This document shows, one piece after another, positions 28,518 to 36,693 of a stretch of DNA of 64,000 bases. Made by a program: the position numbers and the translations under genes. Positions within the stretch are counted from its first letter, which is position 1. Every line of letters begins with the position of its first letter. The DNA comes from Pandoraea vervacti (lineage in GTDB: Bacteria > Pseudomonadota > Gammaproteobacteria > Burkholderiales > Burkholderiaceae). Where the stretch lies: NCBI RefSeq assembly GCF_000934605.2, contig NZ_CP010897.2, positions 4,960,001 to 5,024,000 on the forward strand, read 5' to 3'. The notes beneath the pieces are model-generated. The model made no database searches, was not told where the DNA came from, and saw nothing but the letters and a program-made list of their open reading frames with translations.

Positions 28518-30280
28518 GGCTCGCTCTCCTCCACCTTGTCGCTCACGACGAGCTTGGTCACCGGCGAATCCGGCACCACATTCAATGCACGCAGCGTACC
28601 GCCCACGATCGACGCGAACACCGGGCCCGCGGCCACGCCACCGTAGTGCGATCCGCGCCCCGGCTCGTCGAGCGTGACCGCCACGATGATGCGCGGCTCG
28701 GACATCGGCGCCATGCCGACGAACGATGCGCGGTACTTGCTCTTGTCGTATCCCCGACCCGATTGCTTGTACGCCGTACCGGTCTTGCCGCCGACGCGAT
28801 AGCCGATGACCTGTGCACGCGTGGCCGTGCCGCCCGGCGACGTCACCATTTCCAGCATCTTGCGCACTTCGCGCGCGGTGGCCGGCGAGATCACCTGGGT
28901 TCCCTTCACGACGCTGCCGTCCGTCTTGTAGATGGAGATGGGAAGCAATTCGCCGTCATGTGCGAAGACGGTGTACGCGCGGGCCAACTGAATCAGCGAC
29001 GCCGACAGGCCGTAGCCATACCCCATCGTCGCCTGCTCGATCGGACGCCAGCTCTTGGCCGGACGCAAACGTCCCGCCACCGCGCCCGGGAAACCGAGTT
29101 TCGGCGCCTGTCCGAGACCGACGCTGGTGAACATGTCCCACATTTCCTGCGGCTTCATCTGCAACGCAATCTTGGCGGTGCCGATGTTGCTCGACTTCTG
29201 GATGACGCCGGCCACCGTCAGCAAGCCGTAATCGTGCGTGTCGGTAATGTTGGCGCCGAAGAAATTGGCACGTCCCGTGGTCATCACCGTCGACGTCGGC
29301 TTCACGTAACCGTTCTCGATGGCCGCCGCGATGGTGATCGGCTTCATGATCGAGCCAGGCTCGAAGGTGTCGGTAATGACGCGATTGCGCAACTGCGCGC
29401 CCGTCAGGTTCGTACGGTTGTTCGGGTTGTAGGTCGGCAAATTGACGAGCGCGAGCACTTCGCCCGTGCGCACGTCGAGCACCACGGCGCTGCCAGCCTT
29501 CGCGCCCGTGCGCTCGATGGCGTCCTTGAGTTCGCTGTAGGCGAGGAACTGGATCTTGCTGTCGATCGAAAGGGTAATATCGTGGCCGTCGCGCGGCTGC
29601 GCCAGAATGTCGAGGTCCTCGACCACACGACCGAGACGATCCTTGATCACGCGGCGGCTACCCGGCGTGGCGGCCAGGTCCTTCTGCATCGAAAGCTCGA
29701 CACCTTCCTGACCGATATCCTCGACGTTCGTAAAGCCGACCACGTGCGCGGCGATTTCGCCCTCGGGGTAGAAGCGCTTGTACTCCTTGCGCTGATACAC
29801 GCCCGGAATATCGAGATCCGCGACCTGCTTGGCGACGTCCGGCAAGACTTGCCGCTTCACATAGACGAAGCTCTTTTCCTGATTGAACTTGCGACGCAGA
29901 TCCGGCTCGCTCATCTCGAGCAGGCGGGCAAGCTTGCGCACCTGATCGGCCGAAACATCGTCGGGCACATCTTCCGGAATTGCCCAGATGGCCTTGACCG
30001 GCAGGCTCGTGGCAAGCACCTGTCCGTTACGGTCGAACACTTTCCCGCGCGTGGCGGACATCTCCAGTGTGCGTTCGTAACGGCTCTCGCCCTGACGCTG
30101 ATAGAAGGCGTTGCCAGGCCCCTGAATCCAGAATGCGCGCGCGACCAGCGATGCAAAGGCACCGAAGATCACGAAGACGAGCATCTTGGAGCGCCACATC
30201 GGCAGACGCACGGACAGGACCGGGCTGGCAGAGAACTGCACATCCTTGGTCTTGGCCTTGGCGTCTTTGCGGCGAATCAT
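28505..30280 (-). CDS. ftsI: FtsI (PBP3), septal peptidoglycan transpeptidase
   Basis: Penicillin-binding transpeptidase of the divisome. In 591 residues: a membrane helix (MLVFVIFGAFASLVARAF, about 33-50), a PBP dimer domain, then the catalytic motifs SIMK (Ser310), SSN (363-365) and KTG (499-501). Start ATG 30280 overlaps the ftsL stop by four bases. It pairs with FtsW, encoded in the same cluster. Confidence 0.97.
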   Translation of the reverse strand: MIRRKDAKAKTKDVQFSASPVLSVRLPMWRSKMLVFVIFGAFASLVARAFWIQGPGNAFYQRQGESRYERTLEMSATRGKVFDRNGQVLATSLPVKAIWAIPEDVPDDVSADQVRKLARLLEMSEPDLRRKFNQEKSFVYVKRQVLPDVAKQVADLDIPGVYQRKEYKRFYPEGEIAAHVVGFTNVEDIGQEGVELSMQKDLAATPGSRRVIKDRLGRVVEDLDILAQPRDGHDITLSIDSKIQFLAYSELKDAIERTGAKAGSAVVLDVRTGEVLALVNLPTYNPNNRTNLTGAQLRNRVITDTFEPGSIMKPITIAAAIENGYVKPTSTVMTTGRANFFGANITDTHDYGLLTVAGVIQKSSNIGTAKIALQMKPQEMWDMFTSVGLGQAPKLGFPGAVAGRLRPAKSWRPIEQATMGYGYGLSASLIQLARAYTVFAHDGELLPISIYKTDGSVVKGTQVISPATAREVRKMLEMVTSPGGTATRAQVIGYRVGGKTGTAYKQSGRGYDKSKYRASFVGMAPMSEPRIIVAVTLDEPGRGSHYGGVAAGPVFASIVGGTLRALNVVPDSPVTKLVVSDKVEESEPWAP

Positions 30281-30621
30281 CGCTTGCCTCCGCTGGCAGG
30301 CGCCGACGCGGCGCTCGCCGTGGGCACCGGCACATCGACCATCGCGCCGGAGCCACCGGCGGGGGCGGACAGATACTGCGTACGACCCGGCGAGACGGCC
30401 TGCATCTTCAGGTCGCTGCGAGCCACGCTCTCGATACGGGCGCTCTTGCTCTGTGCACTCTGTTCGTACTGGAGACGGTCCCAGTCCTGCAGCAACTGAT
30501 GCTCGAGCGCCTGCTCGCGGTTCAGTTCGACGAACGTGCCGCGTGCGCGGTACTGCGCATTGATCAGTGAGAGCGCACAGCCGATGAGCAGCGCGAGCAG
30601 GAGGATATTGAGCCGGCTCAT
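30277..30621 (-). CDS. ftsL: Cell division protein FtsL
   Basis: Small bitopic divisome protein (114 residues) that forms a complex with FtsB and FtsQ. It has an N-terminal membrane helix (ILLLALLIGCALSLINAQY) followed by a heptad-rich coiled-coil-like stretch, then an Ala/Ser/Pro-rich tail. Assignment relies on the membrane-helix/coiled-coil pattern and its position between rsmH and ftsI, with ATGA overlaps on both sides. Confidence 0.92.
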   Translation of the reverse strand: MSRLNILLLALLIGCALSLINAQYRARGTFVELNREQALEHQLLQDWDRLQYEQSAQSKSARIESVARSDLKMQAVSPGRTQYLSAPAGGSGAMVDVPVPTASAASAPASGGKR

Positions 30622-31571
30622 GACGACACCCGCTCCATCACACGCATGATTGCCGAGCGCGAACGCGGGTTCGCTTCGATCTCGGCGTCCGACGGCTTGA
30701 TCTTTCGACTGGCCTTGAACGGCGGCTCGGGAATCTCGTGGGCGCGCAAAGGCACGCGGCGATCCACCGCCGGCGCGCTCGAGCGCGCTTGCATGAAGCG
30801 CTTCACGATACGGTCTTCCAGCGAATGAAAGCTGATCGCCACGAGTCTGCCTCCCGTTTCGAGGACATCGGCCGCCACATCCAGTGCTATCTGCAAGTCC
30901 GCAAGCTCTTGATTGACGTGAATCCGTAAAGCCTGAAAGGTACGTGTTGCCGGGTCCTTGCCCTTCTCACGGGTTTTGACGGCGCCCGCCACGATCGCGG
31001 CAAGCTCGCGTGTACTGACGAGAGGCCCGAGGCGGTCGGCGTCTGCCCGGCGAGCAACAAGCGCCTTTGCAATCTGAAAAGCAAACCGTTCTTCCCCATA
31101 GTCCTTGATGACCTCCGTCATTTCTTCCAGCGTTGCCCGAGCCAGCCAGTCGGCGGCCGACTCGCCGCGCGTGGGATCCATGCGCATGTCGAGCGGGCCG
31201 TCGAAACGGAAACTGAATCCGCGCGCGGGGTCGTCGAACTGCGGCGACGAAACGCCCAGATCCAGCAAAACGCCCGACACCTTCTCAATGCCTTGCCGGG
31301 CCATCGCTTCGCGCAACGTCGCGAAGCTGTCGTGCTCAATCGAAAATCGCGGATCGGCAATCTTTGCCGCCTCCGCGATCGCTTGAGGGTCCTTGTCGAA
31401 CGCGATCAGTCTGCCCTTGGGGCCCAGCCGTTCGAGCAGCCTGCGACTGTGCCCGCCGCGGCCGAACGTGCCGTCGACGTATACGCCATCGTCGCGCCAC
31501 AGCAAGGCATCCACGGCCTCCTCCAGCAGGACCGTGCGGTGCTGCATTACCGTTTCCACCGCTTGCGCCAT
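30618..31571 (-). CDS. rsmH: 16S rRNA (cytosine1402-N4)-methyltransferase RsmH (MraW)
   Basis: SAM-dependent methyltransferase acting on C1402 of 16S rRNA. The 317-residue protein starts with the family signature HRTVLLEEAVDAL and YVDGTFGRGGHS (SAM loop); GVLLDLGVSSPQFDDPARGF and the C-terminal SFHSLEDRIVKRF are also characteristic. It stands between mraZ (22-bp gap) and ftsL (overlap). Confidence 0.96.
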   Translation of the reverse strand: MAQAVETVMQHRTVLLEEAVDALLWRDDGVYVDGTFGRGGHSRRLLERLGPKGRLIAFDKDPQAIAEAAKIADPRFSIEHDSFATLREAMARQGIEKVSGVLLDLGVSSPQFDDPARGFSFRFDGPLDMRMDPTRGESAADWLARATLEEMTEVIKDYGEERFAFQIAKALVARRADADRLGPLVSTRELAAIVAGAVKTREKGKDPATRTFQALRIHVNQELADLQIALDVAADVLETGGRLVAISFHSLEDRIVKRFMQARSSAPAVDRRVPLRAHEIPEPPFKASRKIKPSDAEIEANPRSRSAIMRVMERVSS

Positions 31572-31593
31572 GCTCGTCGGACCACCTGATCTG

Positions 31594-32022
31594 TCAAAAA
31601 GTGAAGTTCCTCAGTGCCTCCGGCATGCCCTGCGCCATCGCCGCCTGTTCCTTGGCGGCATATGTCGCGGCATCCCAGAGTTCGAAATGACTGCCCATGC
31701 CCAGCAGCATGACTTCCTTGTCCATGCCCGCGGCCGCACGCAACTCCGGCGCCACCAGGACACGGCCCGCCGAATCCATCTCGACATCGGCCGCGTTGCC
31801 CAGAAAAATGCGTCGCCACCAGTGCGCGTCCATCGGCAGTGCGGCGATCTTGCCGCGGAAGATCTCCCATTCGGGACGCGGGAACAGCAGCAGACAGCCA
31901 TCCGGATGCTTGGTGATCGTCACCTTGCCTTCAGCGTCGCCCTGAAGCACGTCACGGTGCCGGGCCGGAATCGACATCCGTCCCTTTGCATCCAGTGAAA
32001 GTGCCGAGGCTCCCTGAAACAC
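31594..32022 (-). CDS. mraZ: Transcriptional regulator MraZ
   Basis: First gene of the division/cell-wall cluster; an AbrB-like double-domain protein that represses its own promoter in E. coli. The 142-residue protein has two SpoVT/AbrB-type repeats (ALSLDAKGRMSIPARHRDVL and the later MDSAGRVLVAPELRAA). The start is GTG 32022, with AGGAG six bases upstream; the overlapping ATG at 32024 is in another frame. An operator with four boxes lies 68-102 bp upstream. Confidence 0.95.
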   Translation of the reverse strand: MFQGASALSLDAKGRMSIPARHRDVLQGDAEGKVTITKHPDGCLLLFPRPEWEIFRGKIAALPMDAHWWRRIFLGNAADVEMDSAGRVLVAPELRAAAGMDKEVMLLGMGSHFELWDAATYAAKEQAAMAQGMPEALRNFTF

Positions 32023-32089
32023 ATGCGCTCCTGTGAGGTTTCGTCCGCCTGCCCGTCATGCCGAAAGAGAAAGATTTTGTGCCCTACGC

Positions 32090-32124
32090 CACACAAAAAT
32101 ACACTTTCTCACACTATTTCCCAC
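32090..32124 (-). promoter_or_regulatory. MraZ operator, four 10-bp-spaced boxes
   Basis: On the - strand GTGGG (32120-32124), GTGTG (32110-32114), GTGTA (32100-32104) and GTGTG (32090-32094) follow one another at exactly 10-bp steps, each with a 5-bp AT-rich spacer. This is the arrangement bound by MraZ in E. coli (direct TGGG repeats at 10-bp pitch). The first box overlaps the -10 element of the promoter, which fits repression. Confidence 0.82.
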
Positions 32125-32151
32125 TTTAGAGGAGAGTGTATGGCCGGTCAA
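32123..32151 (-). promoter_or_regulatory. Promoter of the mraZ-ftsZ cluster
   Basis: TTGACC (-35, 32146-32151) and TAAAGT (-10, 32123-32128) on the - strand are separated by 17 bp. The -35 matches 5/6 and the -10 4/6 of consensus. It directly precedes and overlaps the MraZ boxes. Confidence 0.75.
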
Positions 32152-32440
32152 GCGTTTCGCCCGTTTTTCGAAGGGAATTTGGTAGTCAGAACAATGACTT
32201 AGCTCACTTTCCTAAAGCGAGAAAACGGAATTTTGTCAGGAAAATTAAAGACATAAGTGCGATAGTGAAAGTGGAACCTCATATTTCAGGCATCGCCTCG
32301 CGGGAGGCCCGCCATCACTATCGATACCGGGTAGTGCGCGCTCACGCCGAGCCAAAACGATGCCGTCGTTGGCCGTTGCGCGAAACGCGAGGAGGTCGAC
32401 TCAGGAGGTAGGGGTCTTTCGGGGGGACGTTCCGAACACA
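32152..32440. other. Non-coding stretch between coq7 and the mra promoter
   Basis: About 290 bp with lower GC than its surroundings near the promoter. I see no gene and no clear terminator for coq7; the coq7 stop lies in the self-complementary CTATATATAG (32441-32450). The A/T-rich part could act as an upstream activating region for the mra promoter. Confidence 0.5.
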
Positions 32441-33082
32441 CTATATATAGTAGGCCGTCGTCGTCATGACTTTGGCGGCGGCACGCATCACGCGCTGCAC
32501 GGGGACCGGCAATTCCACGCCACCCGCGTCGCGCGCGGCCTGACCGTGCTCGATCTCGTCGGCGCGCATCTGATCGACGATGGCGCGGGAGCGTAAATCG
32601 TGCGGCGGCAGCGCGTCCAGATGACTGTCCAGATGGTGCTCCACCTGGCGCTCCGTCTCCGACATGAAGCCAAGGCTCACTTTGTCACCGCACTTGCCGG
32701 CGACAAAGCCGATCGCAAACGCGCCGGCGTACCACAGCGGATTGAGCAGGCTTGGGCGCGAACCCAATTCGGTCAGGCGGTGCGCCGTCCAGGCCAGATG
32801 GTCTTCTTCCTCCTTGCCGGCATGCTCGAAGGCGCGCCGTAGTTCAGGACGCTTCGTTGCCAGTTTCTGTGCCTGGTACAACGCCTGCGCACAGACCTCA
32901 CCGACATGGTTGACCCGCATCAGTCCGGCCACGTGGCGACGCTCCTCCGACGTCAGCGCGTCATCGGCGGGATCGCTACGGGTAGCGGGTACGGCCGCGG
33001 GAGTCGGACGGGAAGCTTGCGTGACGCCTGCGATCGCGCGCAGGCCACGGTCAAGTTCGGAAATCAGGCTATCGGAGAACAT
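32441..33082 (-). CDS. coq7: 2-nonaprenyl-3-methyl-6-methoxy-1,4-benzoquinol hydroxylase (Coq7)
   Basis: Di-iron hydroxylase of the last ring-hydroxylation step of ubiquinone synthesis. The 213-residue protein has two ferritin-like helix pairs with iron ligands in LMRVNHVGEVCAQ, EEEDHLAW, VEHHL and ADEIEHGQ. Start ATG 33082 (MFSDSLISELDRGL) is preferred; an in-frame TTG at 33103 adds seven residues. Divergent from the porin. Confidence 0.94.
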   Translation of the reverse strand: MFSDSLISELDRGLRAIAGVTQASRPTPAAVPATRSDPADDALTSEERRHVAGLMRVNHVGEVCAQALYQAQKLATKRPELRRAFEHAGKEEEDHLAWTAHRLTELGSRPSLLNPLWYAGAFAIGFVAGKCGDKVSLGFMSETERQVEHHLDSHLDALPPHDLRSRAIVDQMRADEIEHGQAARDAGGVELPVPVQRVMRAAAKVMTTTAYYI

Positions 33083-33400
33083 CGTACTTTCAACTCGCTT
33101 CAATCTTTCACTATGTGGAACGTTGGACGATTCTTTCGCGTCTGCCGCCGATGATACGCCCCTTTATCCGGCGCGCCTTGCGCGGGCGCAAACGCGCGAA
33201 ATCCCCGCCGGACGCCGGTTTCCACGATGTTGCGTAAACGAAACAAAACCCGTCGCAAACCCGCGTAAAACCGGCCTTTTCCTTTGCCGCCCAAAGTGAA
33301 TTTGTTACATTACGTCCAACTTCTCGCGAAGTTGATTAGCAAGGACGTTATCACTAGTGACCTTGTTAAACAAATCTCACAATCCTTTGGAGATCACTCA
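33083..33400. other. coq7-porin divergent intergenic region and porin leader
   Basis: 318 bp without a gene. The right part is the porin leader: an inverted repeat CAACTTC-TCGC-GAAGTTG (33317-33334), the palindrome TCACTAGTGA (33351-33360) and a ribosome site GGAG at 33389-33392. A TTGATT (33332) and a TAGTGA at 17-bp spacing are a weak promoter candidate only. An RNA hairpin in the leader could affect porin mRNA stability. Confidence 0.45.
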
Positions 33401-34558
33401 ATGAAAAAGTCGCTTCTCGCTCTGGGTGTGCTCGGCGCATTCGCTGGCGCTGCTCACGCACAAAGCAGCGTGACCCTGTACGGTATCATCGACGCTGGCC
33501 TGCAATACGTCAGCAAGACCGGTGGTAACCTGGCTGGCACGGGCAACACCTCGAAGAACTTCCAGTTCGCTAACGGCAACCTGCAAGGTTCGCGTTGGGG
33601 CCTGAAGGGTGCTGAAGACCTCGGTGGCGGCCTGAAGGCGATCTTCGTCTTGGAAAACGGCTTCAACCTGGGTTCGGGCACGCTGGGTCAAAACGGCCGC
33701 ATGTTCGGTCGTCAAGCCTACGTTGGTCTGAGCAGCGCAACGGCTGGTACGCTGACCATCGGTCGTCAGTACGACTCCGTGGTTGACTTCGTTGGTCCGT
33801 ACGCTTCGGGTAGCCAGTGGTCGACGTTCGCGGGTGCTCACCCGTTCGACAACGACAACCTGAACAACTCGTTCCGCGTCAACAACTCGGTCAAGTACAC
33901 GACGGTCAACTACAACGGCTTCAGCGCCGGCGGTATGTATGGCTTCTCGAACTCGGCTAACAACGGTTCGACCGGTTCGGGCTTCGCCAACAACCGTGCT
34001 TACTCGTTCGGTCTGGGCTACGCTAACGGCCCGGTGTCGTTCGGTGCAGGCTACTTGTACCTCGGTTCGCCGGCTAGCAACTCGACCGGTGTGATCAACA
34101 ACGGTGGCGATGCTACGACCCCGATGACGCTCGGCGGCCTGGTTGCCAGCGACAAGGCATGGATCGCATCGGCAGGCGGTTCGTACGCCTTCGGTCCGGC
34201 CACGCTGGGTCTGGTCTACGCACACAGCGTGTACCAATACGTTGGTGGCGGCAGCTGGAAGTTCGACAACGCCGAACTGAACGCCAAGTACATGCTGACC
34301 CCGGCACTGCAACTGGGCGCATCGTACACGTACACGTGGTCGACGATCGCTCTGGCAGGCAACAGCGGTTCGCCGAAGTACCACCAAGTCAACCTGGGCG
34401 TCGACTACTTCCTGTCGAAGCGCACGGACACGTACCTGGTTGGTCTGTGGCAACACGCCAACAACGACGCTCCTGGCGGCGCATCGTTGAACGGCCTGGG
34501 CTTCTCGAACAGCTCGAACCAGTTCGCTGTTACGGCCGGTATCCGTCACAAGTTCTAA
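33401..34558 (+). CDS. General outer-membrane porin (OmpC-type, Porin_4)
   Basis: Trimeric beta-barrel diffusion porin of 385 residues. A signal peptide (KKSLLALGVLGAFAGAAHA) is cut after Ala20, giving QSSVTLYGIIDAGLQY, the classic first strand of beta-proteobacterial porins; RWGLKGAEDLGGGLKAIF and the constriction region follow, and the barrel ends in the C-terminal aromatic signature GIRHKF. Codon choice is strongly biased (GGT, AAC, CTG, TCG), marking very high expression. ATG 33401 has GGAG nine bases upstream; upstream in-frame codons are not part of the protein. Confidence 0.95.
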   Translation: MKKSLLALGVLGAFAGAAHAQSSVTLYGIIDAGLQYVSKTGGNLAGTGNTSKNFQFANGNLQGSRWGLKGAEDLGGGLKAIFVLENGFNLGSGTLGQNGRMFGRQAYVGLSSATAGTLTIGRQYDSVVDFVGPYASGSQWSTFAGAHPFDNDNLNNSFRVNNSVKYTTVNYNGFSAGGMYGFSNSANNGSTGSGFANNRAYSFGLGYANGPVSFGAGYLYLGSPASNSTGVINNGGDATTPMTLGGLVASDKAWIASAGGSYAFGPATLGLVYAHSVYQYVGGGSWKFDNAELNAKYMLTPALQLGASYTYTWSTIALAGNSGSPKYHQVNLGVDYFLSKRTDTYLVGLWQHANNDAPGGASLNGLGFSNSSNQFAVTAGIRHKF

Positions 34559-34590
34559 GCTGACAGTTTCTGTCACTTAGGCTTTGACGA

Positions 34591-34617
34591 AAGGGCACCT
34601 TCGGGTGCCCTTTTTTT
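34591..34617 (+). terminator. Intrinsic terminator after the porin
   Basis: Stem AAGGGCACC / GGTGCCCTT closed by a TTCG tetraloop, followed by seven T. Textbook strong terminator, 32 bases after the porin stop. Confidence 0.95.
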
Positions 34618-34681
34618 ATTGTCTCGCAGCGTTTCGAAACAACAACTCGCGCGAGCGCAGTGTCCTCGTGTCGCCCCTAGC

Positions 34682-34711
34682 TTGACCGCACGTTTATTTC
34701 AAACCTAAAAT
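34682..34711 (+). promoter_or_regulatory. Promoter of the MarR-family gene
   Basis: TTGACC (34682-34687) and TAAAAT (34706-34711) are separated by 18 bp; each matches 5/6 of consensus. A 21-bp segment with two AAATTT half-sites (34708-34713 and 34723-34728) covers the -10 and probable +1, a fitting place for autoregulation by the MarR protein. Confidence 0.6.
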
Positions 34712-34742
34712 TTCCACATTGTAAATTTCTCTTCTCGTGACC

Positions 34743-35222
34743 ATGAGCCTCGCCGAATCCGACTCTCTCGATCTCGAAACGCGAGCCCACGACCGCGAGC
34801 ATGATGCGCTGCGTCTCTGGCTGCGCCTGCTCACGTGCGCCAACCTGATAGAGACGGATATCCGCTCGCGCCTGCGTCAGGAGTTCGACTGCACGCTGCC
34901 GCGCTTCGACTTGCTTGCCCAGTTGGACCGACATCCCGAAGGACTCAAGATGGGCGAGCTGAGCAAACGGATGATGGTCACCGGGGGAAACGTCACCGGC
35001 ATTACCGATCAATTGGAGAAAGAGGGCTGGGTGACGCGTGAAACCGTGGTCAACGACCGGCGTGCTTTCCTGATCAAGCTCACGCCACGCGGGAAAAAGG
35101 CCTTTTCCAACATGGCACGTGCCCACGAGCAATGGATCGAGCAACGCCTGGGCCGATTGCCGGAGGAACAGCGGCAGCAGCTTTATCTGTTGCTCGGGGA
35201 TTTGAAGGCGGTGATCGCCTGA
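34743..35222 (+). CDS. MarR-family transcriptional regulator
   Basis: Winged-helix dimeric repressor of 159 residues. The DNA-binding core reads LPRFDLLAQLDRHPEGLKMG, then ELSKRMMVTGGNVTGITDQL (recognition helix) and KEGWVTRETVVNDRRAFLIK (wing). Start ATG 34743 is used; the in-frame GTG at 34737 is two codons earlier. It stands alone between the porin terminator and a non-coding gap (35223-35508), so the ligand and targets are not indicated. Confidence 0.88.
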   Translation: MSLAESDSLDLETRAHDREHDALRLWLRLLTCANLIETDIRSRLRQEFDCTLPRFDLLAQLDRHPEGLKMGELSKRMMVTGGNVTGITDQLEKEGWVTRETVVNDRRAFLIKLTPRGKKAFSNMARAHEQWIEQRLGRLPEEQRQQLYLLLGDLKAVIA

Positions 35223-35508
35223 CGGGGGCATCTCATGCGTCAGGTCTTGCTGTCTGCGCGAGGCACCACGCCGCGCTTGGCGGCAAACCTGCGCCTGGCT
35301 TGCCTGCGTTGGGATACGCCGCGGCGTTCGAAGGTGTGATTGCCCGGCGAGGTCGTCTCATGCAGCAAACCCTGATATCGGCAAGGCGCGTCGCGTGAGA
35401 TCAGCGCAAGACGTGCTTGCGACCGGTCTCGCCCCGCCAGAAGCCGAGGCTTGCCACCCGTGATGCCGGTGAAGGTCATAAGACAGCCGGGCTGTCGTCT
35501 CACGCGAC

Positions 35509-36642
35509 CTACCGGCTCGCTCGTGCCGGCGCATCTAGCAGGACCCTTGCCGCAGCCGCTCCGGGCGTCGCGTCCAGCGCAGTCAGCACCGCGTTGCGCT
35601 CGGGCTCCGACCGCTTCGACATCGCCTTGACCGCCGCATAGAACTTTGGCAAATCGTCGTCCTTCTGAGCCAGTAGCGCCATGAACGCCGGCACCCATTG
35701 GTTATAGGTGGCGAAGGACCCGATCTTCGCATTGTTCAGATCGCTGGCAAACCATAAGTCGAATCCCCGGTAGCCACCCCACGATGCCTTGAGCGCTTCA
35801 TAGTCGGCACGCATGCGAGCGAACAACGCTTCCTTGCTCGCCATCTTTTGGGCATCAGACTCCGGGCCTCCATACAGCAACTCGAGACGCTTCCGATACC
35901 CGTCCACCAACTTCCGAAACTCACGACGGTGCAAATCATAACGCTCATATTCGATCGCGGCATCCGGATGCGCAGCCAGCCAGCGGCGCACGCCCACCGT
36001 TTCCACTGTCACGGCAAAGGACTCATTGAACGCCGTATCGCCGCGGACGAACAGTATCTGATGCGCGAGCTCATGGAAGATCATGCGTGCCACTTCGGCC
36101 CGCGGGAGATAGATGAACGTGTTTAGGAGCGGGTCATCGAAATAGCCCAGCGTCGAATAGGCGGGAATCCCCGCCACAAAAGTCTCCCAGCCCTCTCGAT
36201 GCAGTGCTGCGGCATAAGCCTCGGCGGATTCGCGAGAGTAATAGCCACGATACTCAACGCATCCAACGACAAGAAGACAAGACTCGTGAAGTTTCAGCGA
36301 TAGCGCCGGAGCAGCAAAGACGTTGTAGACGACAAATGGCCGCTTCAGGTCGGCGTAGCTACGATAGCTTCCATTGTCGGGCTCGCCCAGCACCGAGACC
36401 GCATAGCTTCTGATTTGCTCAGCCTCGATCAGACGCGTACGAAGGCGAGGGTCGATCGCCGGGTCGGCCAGCAGATCAGACACCGGCTTCGCCGTATGCA
36501 AGACCGTAAAATGCCCGTTAATCGACTGGGCGTAATAGCCGACCTGCCCGCAGCCGGAGAGCGCGAGACCCATCCCGCACACGACGATAATGCTGATCGT
36601 CCGCCACGTCTGGCGCATGCGCATCAAAAACGCAATCGACAT
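35509..36642 (-). CDS. Putative lipoprotein aminopeptidase (Aminopep family)
   Basis: Predicted zinc metallopeptidase of 377 residues. A lipoprotein signal ends in LALSGC (Cys about residue 28) and the zinc motif HELAHQ (HExxH) occurs in VARMIFHELAHQILFVRGD; the next glutamate NESFAVTVE is a likely third ligand. This fits the uncharacterised aminopeptidase family PF10023. Start ATG 36642 follows GGGAG; the open frame upstream runs into the oxidoreductase gene. It lies 40 bp after that gene on the same strand, so co-transcription is likely. Substrate unknown. Confidence 0.78.
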   Translation of the reverse strand: MSIAFLMRMRQTWRTISIIVVCGMGLALSGCGQVGYYAQSINGHFTVLHTAKPVSDLLADPAIDPRLRTRLIEAEQIRSYAVSVLGEPDNGSYRSYADLKRPFVVYNVFAAPALSLKLHESCLLVVGCVEYRGYYSRESAEAYAAALHREGWETFVAGIPAYSTLGYFDDPLLNTFIYLPRAEVARMIFHELAHQILFVRGDTAFNESFAVTVETVGVRRWLAAHPDAAIEYERYDLHRREFRKLVDGYRKRLELLYGGPESDAQKMASKEALFARMRADYEALKASWGGYRGFDLWFASDLNNAKIGSFATYNQWVPAFMALLAQKDDDLPKFYAAVKAMSKRSEPERNAVLTALDATPGAAAARVLLDAPARASR

Positions 36643-36673
36643 GGCTAGGCTCCCCCGGGCTGCAGTCGAACGA

Positions 36674-36693
36674 CACCGGTTCTTAAACCGGTG
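36674..36693 (-). repeat. Inverted repeat across the oxidoreductase stop codon
   Basis: Perfect 8-bp arms CACCGGTT / AACCGGTG with a 4-nt loop span the stop of the molybdopterin gene (TAA at 36683-36685) and precede the aminopeptidase gene. No T run follows, so a processing or coupling hairpin is as likely as termination. Confidence 0.6.

Noticed and set aside
33398..34576. 392-codon frame antisense to the porin
   Set aside because: Arises from the strongly biased codon use of the porin; starts and ends almost with it and has no recognisable feature.
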